Part shown: positions 52,638 through 61,128 of the stretch, piece by piece
How positions within the stretch are numbered: position 1 is the first letter of the stretch
Layout: every line of letters starts with the position of its first letter
Notes under the pieces: generated by a model
What the model was told of the DNA's origin: nothing
The model's input: the letters and a program-made list of their open reading frames with translations, nothing else
The model's database searches: none
NCBI GenBank assembly: GCA_045588345.1
Contig: JAZNDZ010000005.1
Coordinates: 1-64,000 of the forward strand
Reading direction: 5' to 3'
Length of the DNA: 64,000 nt
DNA from: HGM04593 sp045588345
GTDB lineage: Bacteria > Bacteroidota > Bacteroidia > Bacteroidales > Bacteroidaceae
Made by a program: the position numbers and the translations under genes

Positions 52638-54266
52638 TTACTTTTTTAATATGTCAAACAAGTTCTTAATCTTTCCAGGTTTGTATCCATAAGACCTCTT
52701 AATGAGTGTTCTAACAACCGTTGCTGCTGTATCTTCTTTGAATTTACAGTAGTTCTGGAAACATACTGTACCTAACGTAAATGGCTGGATCTCCACATTA
52801 CCACCATTTATTTCATTGTCCTTACAAATCTTCTTCAAACCATTATAGAAGCCTTGATAGTTCTCAGAGATATAGTTTCTCAGTTTTTCCTGCAACTCCT
52901 TGCCCACAGCTTTTGCTTTATCAACCTTAGTAATAAGGAGATATAAGCCATCTGTGTCCTTTTTGAAAATTCCTGTTCTCTGGATATAAGCCACAGCTGC
53001 TTCTAGATAGATATTTTGAGGCAGACCTTCATACTCTCTGTCCTCAGCACCATACTCTATCACAAAGAAATGAATCTTTCGGTTATCAGTTCTGTTATCA
53101 ATTAATATGTTGGTCAATGTCTTAAGAACATTCTGCTGCTCATCTGTCAAAGGCTCTCCGGCGTCTTGCTTATACATACATCTAACAAGCTCACCTGCGA
53201 GGTCAATACATGTAATTGGATGCTCTTTTCTGTCTTCATCTTCGAGAATAAAACCCATTTCATAAGTAGATGATATTGCGGTACCCTCAGGTAGTGTACC
53301 AACAGCACCATTTGTCTTGAATAGATTAGCCAATCTATTCATATATCCGTAGCCCTGACAATCTGGGTCACGTTGCATGCTTTTTGCAACTCTACCACTA
53401 TTAGCAGAACTCAAAATTGCACCTAATGCACAACTTTTACCAGATGACGGAATACCCCAAAAGTAAACTTCTGTACATGGAGACTTTGTAATCTTTGTTA
53501 TTGGTTCAGGAGTTTGGAATTTCTGAGGAGTGATATTAGACATCATGTGTGCAATGAAATCGCCATCAATCCCCGCTCTTGAAAAGTCTGATATAATTCC
53601 GTTCTCCCACAACAAATTTGCAACCGTACCGCTAATGAAGTTATTATCCTCTGAGATAGCAGAAAGAAGGTCATCTACACTAATTTTGCCCGTATTAATG
53701 CAGTTGACTATTCTATCATATATAGCCTTCTCTGGATTATTAATTCTAGCATCTGTACGTATTGCCTTAATCTGTCTTGCAAGAGCTCGGATATCAACTC
53801 CTAGATATTGTTCTCTGCGCAACTCTCTTAAAAGGCGTGTGGCTTCTGCAAGGTAAGTACTATTAGGATGATTGTCTACAAAATTTTGCAGTTCAGTAAT
53901 ACTTCCTTTGTTAACGCTATCCCAAATCTCATCACTGGCGCCACTTTCCGCCAATTTCTGCAGTTCCTCAATTCTATCACGGGCAGAACTTCGATATTCG
54001 CCTTCTGGATACGAATCAAGGTAATTTTGGTATGCCTCTTCTGTATTAATGCGTTTGGCTTCTTCCCAGTCTTCCTCTTCGCAGTTCGCAAATTTCTCAG
54101 CGACCTGATCCTGTATAGACTTTTTTACAGGTGTACCTGCTTCTCGAGCCGCATCTCGAAACTCTTCAAAACTCTTTATTCCGGCCTGTTTCAAGGCCTT
54201 TACTAGGTCATCGATGTTGTTGCTGTACTCATCGATATTATCAAATATAGTATCTAAATCAATCAT
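52638..54266 (-). CDS. TRAFAC-type GTPase with TPR-like repeats
   Basis: A 542-residue protein from the ATG at 54266 (a TTG at 54284 adds six residues). The N-terminal helical region has two tandem TPR-like units (AYQNYLDSYPEGEYRSSARDRI and LQNFVDNHPNSTYLAEATRLL, ~78-148). The G domain follows: G1 GIPSSGKS (~271-278), G3 DLAG (~355-358), G4 TKVD (~446-449). All GTP-binding motifs are therefore present. WGIPSSGKSCALGAIL hints at a membrane- or cargo-associated GTPase rather than a translation factor. I do not know the family name. It is 18 bp after the four-helix membrane protein gene. Confidence 0.82.
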   Translation of the reverse strand: MIDLDTIFDNIDEYSNNIDDLVKALKQAGIKSFEEFRDAAREAGTPVKKSIQDQVAEKFANCEEEDWEEAKRINTEEAYQNYLDSYPEGEYRSSARDRIEELQKLAESGASDEIWDSVNKGSITELQNFVDNHPNSTYLAEATRLLRELRREQYLGVDIRALARQIKAIRTDARINNPEKAIYDRIVNCINTGKISVDDLLSAISEDNNFISGTVANLLWENGIISDFSRAGIDGDFIAHMMSNITPQKFQTPEPITKITKSPCTEVYFWGIPSSGKSCALGAILSSANSGRVAKSMQRDPDCQGYGYMNRLANLFKTNGAVGTLPEGTAISSTYEMGFILEDEDRKEHPITCIDLAGELVRCMYKQDAGEPLTDEQQNVLKTLTNILIDNRTDNRKIHFFVIEYGAEDREYEGLPQNIYLEAAVAYIQRTGIFKKDTDGLYLLITKVDKAKAVGKELQEKLRNYISENYQGFYNGLKKICKDNEINGGNVEIQPFTLGTVCFQNYCKFKEDTAATVVRTLIKRSYGYKPGKIKNLFDILKK

Positions 54267-54284
54267 ATTATTGGAATTTTTCAA

Positions 54285-55289
54285 TTACATAGTGAATGAA
54301 CCGTAATCGCCTTCGTTTGAAGAGGAATCATCATCCATACTAAATGTCATATCATCTTCAGGGCGGTCAATTTTGCTAGTTTTCTTAGACTTTTTGCGTT
54401 TGGGTGTATATGAGTCACCTTCAGAGCCAATGAGTCTAAATGTACTTTTGGTATTTCTACTTTGAATGATGTACGGAAACAAAAGCAATATATATAGTAG
54501 GACTCCAATACCAATTGCAAGCATTGATGGGGTACCCATTGTTGTGTACACAGAGCGTAGATTATTTAGGTTCTCCTTAGCCGTTGTTACACTTGGATCA
54601 GAGGATGAGAATGGTTCGACTCCATTGGGTTCGTCTGACATAATTTTACCAGAGAATTCACTTAGCGAGTTATTCCAATTTTCAATAGCGCCTTCAATCT
54701 TTTTGATGTTGCCAATCATAAAGACATTCCATACAGTCGCCCCTGATGCATTATCAATCCACTGAACCGCTGATTCTTTCAAAGCATTATAATTATCAGC
54801 AATCAATTGCAGTCTAAGAGCCTCTACTTCGTTAGTTCTATGAACAGTCTTTGTTTTATTTTGAGCCAATTTCTTGTCATACTCCTTTATTCTATTATTT
54901 GCGTAGACCTCATAAGATTCAAACATACCCTTTGTTGTCTTTATAGACTCTGAGAAAGTCTTTTCTACTTGACTTCGGTTATCAAAAACTGTCCAAAAGT
55001 GAGCATATGGGACCATTACCGCAATAAAGGACAAAGGTGCAGAGAAGAAAAGAATACGCTCAAAAACGAACTTTCTGCAAAATTTCTCATCAGCCCCTTT
55101 CAAAATTTGAGGTATGATGAAAAATATAATCAGTACAAGATTGATTATCAACACGCCCAATCCCGCATACAGGAAATCTCCATCAGTCAAATATGTGATT
55201 CCCATAAATGAGACATAACTGATAAATATCAGTGCAATAAATGCAATGATATGTCCCCATGAAAATTTTAATGTTTCATTAATTGCCAT
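54285..55289 (-). CDS. Four-helix membrane protein of the SrfB/C operon
   Basis: A 334-residue protein with membrane helices at ~12-34, 40-62, 77-98 and 255-275. A ~150-residue helical loop separates helices 3 and 4. A charged C-terminal tail has a basic cluster (PKRKKSKKTSK) followed by a Ser/Asp/Glu-rich end. With an even number of helices both termini face the same side, probably the cytoplasm, placing the large loop in the periplasm near the subtilisin domain of the next protein. Family unknown. A membrane scaffold role is inferred from context. Confidence 0.78.
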   Translation of the reverse strand: MAINETLKFSWGHIIAFIALIFISYVSFMGITYLTDGDFLYAGLGVLIINLVLIIFFIIPQILKGADEKFCRKFVFERILFFSAPLSFIAVMVPYAHFWTVFDNRSQVEKTFSESIKTTKGMFESYEVYANNRIKEYDKKLAQNKTKTVHRTNEVEALRLQLIADNYNALKESAVQWIDNASGATVWNVFMIGNIKKIEGAIENWNNSLSEFSGKIMSDEPNGVEPFSSSDPSVTTAKENLNNLRSVYTTMGTPSMLAIGIGVLLYILLLFPYIIQSRNTKSTFRLIGSEGDSYTPKRKKSKKTSKIDRPEDDMTFSMDDDSSSNEGDYGSFTM

Positions 55290-55298
55290 ATATCGTCC

Positions 55299-58277
55299 TT
55301 ATTTATTTTCAGGTAATAATTTTTCAAGTTCACTTATCTTTCTCTTATAGGATTCTATTAGTTTTCTAATAGAATCGTAATCTGTTCCATCATTCTCATC
55401 TTCAGATGTTGGCGGAGTTGTTTTACCATTATCATTTCCCGGATCCTTAGGACTTGGTTTGTTTCCAGGATTATGTACATCTTGGCCTGGCGTTTTACCA
55501 GTATCGCCAGGATTATCTCCATCTACATTGCCACCTGTTTCTCCTGAATTCTCATTGACTGGTGATTCTCTATCGATTGGGTTATTACCAGAACCTCCAT
55601 CCACTACATTAGGATTTGTAATTTCGTTATTGGCATTACCATTTGTGTCTGGGAGTTCTGGTATCACACCTGTTTTCAACGCTATTAGAGCATCGTCAAC
55701 TTGAATCATAGGTGGCATATAATCAGATGCTCGCTCACCAGTTGCCTGTAAAATATGAAGTACTTCTGTCACCGAGATATCTTGGTTTAAACTCTTCATT
55801 AATGCTACCGTACCTGCAACTATTGGAGCAGCCATACTTGTACCATCAAATACGGCATATTCATTGACGGGTATAGAACTATAAATGCCCTTACCTGGAG
55901 CAGAGATGTTAGAACCTCTACCATAATTGGTGAAGTCTGTACCTTTTATTTGCCTATCAACAGCAGCGACATTTACGGTGAAATTCGTTCGATTCTCAGG
56001 AGGAATGTTTGCGAGTATATTGTCATTACCTACTGCAAAAACGATTATCACATTATGCTCATTTGCGACATTAATAATACGTTTCCACACACGCTCTTCG
56101 TTTTTGAATTGAGTTTTAGCAATATAATCCTGGTCTGGGAGAGGTAGTATATCTAGTCCTCTGAAATTCGGACCAATAGATACATTTACAACATTCGCTC
56201 CATTGTGAATGGCGTACATTATTCCGCTTGTTACTGACGAAAATGTACACATACCATTGTCAAATACCTGTATTGGCATTAGTTTACATTTAGGCGCAAC
56301 TCCAGATACGCCTTTGTCAAACATCTTATCAGAGCCAACTGGCAATCCAGCTACGTGTGTACCATGTCCCTGGCCAACACTTAATCTATTATCCTGAGTA
56401 AACACATTGTAAGGGCTTACAATTCTTCCTTTAAGGATATCATGTGTTGCATCAATACCATCATCAACAACTGCTACGGTGATATTTGGGCTTCCCTTAG
56501 TAATTTCCCAACCTTCTTCTACATCAATTGCATCAAGATGCCAGCCTATATTTGCTGTATCCGTACTAATATCGCCAACAATGGTAAAAATTGACTCATC
56601 AACTATGAAAAACTCATAGTTTGGAAGCTGTGCATTCAAACCCTCTCTAATAGCGTCTCGCATATTTTCAGAAATAAGAATCTGTATCATTGTCACATTC
56701 TTATCAAAGCCAATGACTTGACACTCATTTTCTGAATACATCTTAGAAAGGTCTGATATAAACTGTTCAAGGTCTACATTCGCGTCTTCAAAGTATATAT
56801 TTAGCCTATTTGCAACAATATCTGGCGTCCCAGGATTTGAAACAATAGGAGGCTCTTTGCCGTCATCCCCTACGATAGGTGCTACGACATTATTATTAGG
56901 CAACTTGCCATCATCACCAACAATACCCTTGACAGGTCCATTGTTATCAATAACACGCCCGTCATTTGTCTCAATTACAGGTGTAGGCTCTACTGGGCCA
57001 CCGCTTTCACATGATCTTAAAAGCCATGACAATAAGAACAGCAAAAGTAATAGGAGTAACAACCACAATAGCCACTTTAAACATCCTTTACCTGTAAACC
57101 AAGCCCATAAGCGCTTATACCATGGTATGTCCTTTTCATATTGAGCTGTAAATGTTGTATCACCATTCAAAGTGTAATCAATCGGTGACTTGTCCCAACC
57201 TATAAACTTATAACCTCGTTTAGCCTTAATTGCCGGGGTATTATCATTATTGAATATTGAACCATAAGGCAGTGTAAAGCAATCTGTACCCTCAATTGAA
57301 CCGTGTTCACCAGCGACAAATTGACATGTTACATTATCTCTATTGAAGATAGCAGTGAAAGTTGCATCCTCATAGATAGCTCCCAAATCGGGCTGAATAT
57401 CCCAGCCAACGAAAGAATAACCGTTATTAGGTACAGCCGATGGAATTTGCATTACATCTAGATATGTCCCCTTCTCTATGGAGCATTCAGTTGTTCCACT
57501 CAATGAGCCGCCAACACCTGCTAAGAAGGTAATATGCACATTTTCTTTTTCTGCGGGAACATCATCTTCAATAGGTGCCTCATCATATAGTGCTGTAAAA
57601 GAAAGAAGTCCATTAACCTTCATACCCAATGGATTTGGATCCCATCCCTTAAATACATATCCCTTCTTAGGAGTTACGGTAGGCAGATCAATATTTGATA
57701 ATGTGGCACCATCAGGGCGACTAACAACCCCAGCTAATTTATCTGTAAGAGTGCCATTTTCTCCTACAATAAAACGTACTTTGTGATTGCTTTGAATCTT
57801 TAAATCATGTATTACTGCACCCTTCACGACATGTTTGTGAGAGTCAGGCGACATACCCCAAGCAACTACTACTACTTTTTCATCATAGCAGAACATAAAG
57901 TCCTCATCAATATACTTGAGGGCACCTGTTAGAATCTGCTTATCCTCACCTGTCAGATTTTTACGTACTTTTTCATATGCTGCAATTGTTTTTTCTTTTA
58001 TCGCAGCATACTTAGCCTTATCAACATCTGATAAATCACTATATGCACACGGTGTATGATTCCACTCGCGCACATACCATAATATCTGATCCTCATCTGA
58101 ATATATAGGATGAGCTAGAAAGTCTCTATATTGAGGCTCTACATTCTTCTCAACTACTGAATATACGCTGTCAAATCTCTTGTACAGCGGATCGCGACCG
58201 ATTCCTTGGAAATCGGTAAAATCAGTAACCTCTGTGTAACAGAGTTTTCTCTTGCCATATAGAGTATGTTCTGCCAT
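55299..58277 (-). CDS. Membrane-anchored subtilisin-like protease with InlB-type repeats
   Basis: A 992-residue protein. Residues 1-160 are a soluble unknown domain with no signal peptide. Three InlB/Listeria-Bacteroides-type repeats follow (~166-232, 247-312, 317-381; each ends near GYxFxGWD and FTAxY). One very hydrophobic helix (~400-420) starts after WAWFTGKGCLKW. A Gly/Asn/Pro linker and a propeptide-like domain (~490-570) precede an S8 protease with Asp605 (AVVDDGID), His638 (GQGHGTHVAG), Asn in FAVGNDN and Ser814 (DGTSMAAP). All catalytic residues are present. The C-terminus is a Pro/Gly/Asn-rich linker ending in a short charged helix. The likely topology puts the repeats inside and the protease outside the inner membrane. 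Confidence 0.88.
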   Translation of the reverse strand: MAEHTLYGKRKLCYTEVTDFTDFQGIGRDPLYKRFDSVYSVVEKNVEPQYRDFLAHPIYSDEDQILWYVREWNHTPCAYSDLSDVDKAKYAAIKEKTIAAYEKVRKNLTGEDKQILTGALKYIDEDFMFCYDEKVVVVAWGMSPDSHKHVVKGAVIHDLKIQSNHKVRFIVGENGTLTDKLAGVVSRPDGATLSNIDLPTVTPKKGYVFKGWDPNPLGMKVNGLLSFTALYDEAPIEDDVPAEKENVHITFLAGVGGSLSGTTECSIEKGTYLDVMQIPSAVPNNGYSFVGWDIQPDLGAIYEDATFTAIFNRDNVTCQFVAGEHGSIEGTDCFTLPYGSIFNNDNTPAIKAKRGYKFIGWDKSPIDYTLNGDTTFTAQYEKDIPWYKRLWAWFTGKGCLKWLLWLLLLLLLLFLLSWLLRSCESGGPVEPTPVIETNDGRVIDNNGPVKGIVGDDGKLPNNNVVAPIVGDDGKEPPIVSNPGTPDIVANRLNIYFEDANVDLEQFISDLSKMYSENECQVIGFDKNVTMIQILISENMRDAIREGLNAQLPNYEFFIVDESIFTIVGDISTDTANIGWHLDAIDVEEGWEITKGSPNITVAVVDDGIDATHDILKGRIVSPYNVFTQDNRLSVGQGHGTHVAGLPVGSDKMFDKGVSGVAPKCKLMPIQVFDNGMCTFSSVTSGIMYAIHNGANVVNVSIGPNFRGLDILPLPDQDYIAKTQFKNEERVWKRIINVANEHNVIIVFAVGNDNILANIPPENRTNFTVNVAAVDRQIKGTDFTNYGRGSNISAPGKGIYSSIPVNEYAVFDGTSMAAPIVAGTVALMKSLNQDISVTEVLHILQATGERASDYMPPMIQVDDALIALKTGVIPELPDTNGNANNEITNPNVVDGGSGNNPIDRESPVNENSGETGGNVDGDNPGDTGKTPGQDVHNPGNKPSPKDPGNDNGKTTPPTSEDENDGTDYDSIRKLIESYKRKISELEKLLPENK

Positions 58278-58281
58278 ATAC

Positions 58282-61101
58282 TTAATTATTTATATATAGG
58301 GTACTGCTAGTGTCAATTATGTCTTTAATAGCTGCATTTGCTACTGAATCAACATGGGAGATATCACTGGCGAATAGTAATCCTATCGTAATAAAGTTCT
58401 CCCAACGCTGGTAACTATCCCAGAATGGCAACTTTTTTAGTGTCGCTAAATCAATGCGAGAATTGTTCATCTCATCTCTTGATTGATCAAGAGCCGAAAG
58501 GACTTCTAATAGAGGCTGAGGCTTTATATTCGAACTTGATGCTGCCGGGGACAAATCAATCTCCAAATGGCATGATTTTGCCTTTTGTGCAATATTTGCC
58601 ATATCCTTTTCTGACATATATTCTCGACCTACTGTGCTAACAAAGTTATTTAATGTCAAAGAGGCATAATCAGCTATTGCATTAGGGAGTCCATTTCTAT
58701 CAAAAACATCGTAATATCTATTTATCTTATCCGAAATAGCTCGCTTAACACCAAGTTTGTTCAATAATGTTAGAATCATGAATGCTATCTCATCTGCATG
58801 AGGAAGCACATCGCCCATATTTTTTACTTGTTCGTTAATATGGTTATTCCAATACTCAATGATGTGTTTAGCGATAACATCGGGGACAGTGGCTAGTAAT
58901 TCACTTTCATCAGATATTACATCCTCTAATGTGACACCCATTTCGGCAAAGAACGATTTTAATTCACTCTCTTCCTTATTGTATCTCTTGCAGAGTTTCT
59001 GGATATTAGTAGACTTATCATCGTTAATATCAATCTCACAGAATGCACGAATCATCTTAATAGATGACACGCTCTGCGGTTCCTCAATATGACGAACTAT
59101 GATGTCGTATGCAATGGTTCGAATGTCTGCAGACGATACCATCAAATCATCAATGATACGACCAAATCTTTCAGGTTTTTCACCAAAAGCAAATTCAGTC
59201 CTTAGTTTAATGTCTCCTGTAATTTGGCGTATTCTCACATTGTTTTCTTCCTTGTCATCAGACTCATAGTAAACGCTTAACCTATTGATGATTTCATCGC
59301 GTATTTCTATAAGTTGCTGCAAGTATCGTTCGTGTCTTGCGTCATCAAGCACTTCGGCTATGGCATCAAGATTCCTAATGATAGCCTTAGAACCATCATT
59401 GTTAATTGTTGCTACATCATCCCAAGCTTGTTGAGGTTTAGCAAAATGCTTTTTAACAAAGGGATTTGCTAGGAAACTTTCTCTCAAATCGTCAAAATAT
59501 CCCGGGTATTCATCGAATATATGGACACTACTCTCGGTAGTTCCCTTTTGCTCATTATATCCGTCAAACACTTGGTTTTTAGAGGACCAATAAAAGTCTC
59601 GAAGCAAATATACATTTTGGAAGCAAGGAGATGTAAATGAGCCTCCTAGAGACACCCATTCATCAAGCCACTTCTCGGGCTCAATAATTTTTGGAATTGT
59701 AGTATTGAACCTTGCCCAGTGGTTGTCTAACTTTGAGGCTGACTCAGGCGTATCGTTCTTCGTTTTTTCAAGGTCAATGTTGAACTTTGTACAAATCAAA
59801 AACAGAGGTGCAATACCATTTGTCCTTGATAGTACATTGGCTCTAACATCAGGTGTTTCACCGATATTATCCTCAATCCAATTATGTATAGATGCTCCAA
59901 TTGTAGGTTCAGTCTTTTGGTCATTATGATGACAGAAGAGTACTGAACTAATCTTCAAAGAACGAGAGTACTTATTAAATAAATAGGCGACTTTTCCTCT
60001 TCGAAGAATCGTGGGCAGAACTTCTCCCAACTGCTGTTCCTTGATTTTTTCTCGGGATCGTGCACCCGGAAAATCCAATAAATCAATCTTCTTCAGGAAT
60101 TTTCTTTCTGTTGCGATATCCTCTGGCAATACAAAAGTTAATTCTCCGATTAAAGCAGAGAGGTATGCTTTACTAAAATCTTTTGCAATAAGTTCGCCTT
60201 CACGATTATATACGTCTGTATAAAGGACATCATCATTAGACTCTTTATGAATACCACATACCGAATCAAGCCAATCAATCTTAAGCAATGTACCTTTATC
60301 TCTTAGTACTGCGTCGAACGGCACATACACTTCAGTTAAAAAGTCTAATTTTTTGTACTCATTGATAAGGGTACTGAACAATCTGTTTAACTCTGGATTA
60401 TTATTCCATATAAGGCCAAAAATATTAACCCAGTTATCGCTTGCTACATAACTAATAATAGGGGCAATAATTTTGCAAAAATTTGACTTGCAAATATTTG
60501 CAGCATTATTTCCAATGATATCATTGAGATAATCACAAATATCTCTTATGTCATCCTCAGTAATAATATTGTGAGCTGGCGACTTCCCACTCCACAATTC
60601 TTTCATTTGAGACAGAGAATTATCTATATCAGTGTTGAGCATAACACTATCCGTGTTAATCTTAACATCGTTATAATAAGAGTCTGCCAATAAAAGAATG
60701 ATATCGACTACTGACAAGTTTGTGATTTTCACATAGTCAGCCATCTTCTTATTACTTTGCCTAATTGTAAAGCGAGTTATAACACCAGTAGATTCCTGTT
60801 TGGTATTATTGCCTCCGCTAGGATTAATCTCATCAATAAAACTATAGCGAACGCCATTATTCTCAATAACAAATGGAGCATCTGGCGTTGACAGAAGGCT
60901 ACTCATCAGATAGGATTTTCCGACCTGACTCTCACCATATGCTGCAGCAGAACAGTTCTCCGAGAGAGCTTCTCCAATCCTTCTCAGCTTTCTGCGATAA
61001 TTCTTAAACACTTCCCTTGGGAATGAGTCTTTCTCGTATTTATCTGCCCAAGCAACTGATTGCTTGATAACTTCGAGGTTAGTAATTATATCTCTTGTCA
61101 T
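58282..61101 (-). CDS. SrfC-like large GTPase
   Basis: A 939-residue cytoplasmic protein from the ATG at 61101 (a TTG at 61125 lies closer to the upstream stop). Near the N-terminus AAYGESQVGKSYLMSSLL holds the P-loop (GESQVGKS, ~56-63). A G2-like Thr lies in QESTGVITRFT. DFPG (G3, ~343-346) sits in KKIDLLDFPGARSR, and a TKFNID (G4-like) at ~438-443. These and the length fit the putative virulence factor SrfC family (dynamin-like GTPase core). Genes of this type travel with srfB, as here (27 bp away). The function of Srf proteins is not established. Confidence 0.8.
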   Translation of the reverse strand: MTRDIITNLEVIKQSVAWADKYEKDSFPREVFKNYRRKLRRIGEALSENCSAAAYGESQVGKSYLMSSLLSTPDAPFVIENNGVRYSFIDEINPSGGNNTKQESTGVITRFTIRQSNKKMADYVKITNLSVVDIILLLADSYYNDVKINTDSVMLNTDIDNSLSQMKELWSGKSPAHNIITEDDIRDICDYLNDIIGNNAANICKSNFCKIIAPIISYVASDNWVNIFGLIWNNNPELNRLFSTLINEYKKLDFLTEVYVPFDAVLRDKGTLLKIDWLDSVCGIHKESNDDVLYTDVYNREGELIAKDFSKAYLSALIGELTFVLPEDIATERKFLKKIDLLDFPGARSREKIKEQQLGEVLPTILRRGKVAYLFNKYSRSLKISSVLFCHHNDQKTEPTIGASIHNWIEDNIGETPDVRANVLSRTNGIAPLFLICTKFNIDLEKTKNDTPESASKLDNHWARFNTTIPKIIEPEKWLDEWVSLGGSFTSPCFQNVYLLRDFYWSSKNQVFDGYNEQKGTTESSVHIFDEYPGYFDDLRESFLANPFVKKHFAKPQQAWDDVATINNDGSKAIIRNLDAIAEVLDDARHERYLQQLIEIRDEIINRLSVYYESDDKEENNVRIRQITGDIKLRTEFAFGEKPERFGRIIDDLMVSSADIRTIAYDIIVRHIEEPQSVSSIKMIRAFCEIDINDDKSTNIQKLCKRYNKEESELKSFFAEMGVTLEDVISDESELLATVPDVIAKHIIEYWNNHINEQVKNMGDVLPHADEIAFMILTLLNKLGVKRAISDKINRYYDVFDRNGLPNAIADYASLTLNNFVSTVGREYMSEKDMANIAQKAKSCHLEIDLSPAASSSNIKPQPLLEVLSALDQSRDEMNNSRIDLATLKKLPFWDSYQRWENFITIGLLFASDISHVDSVANAAIKDIIDTSSTLYINN

Positions 61102-61128
61102 ATATGCCAAATTCAATTTATTCAACCA

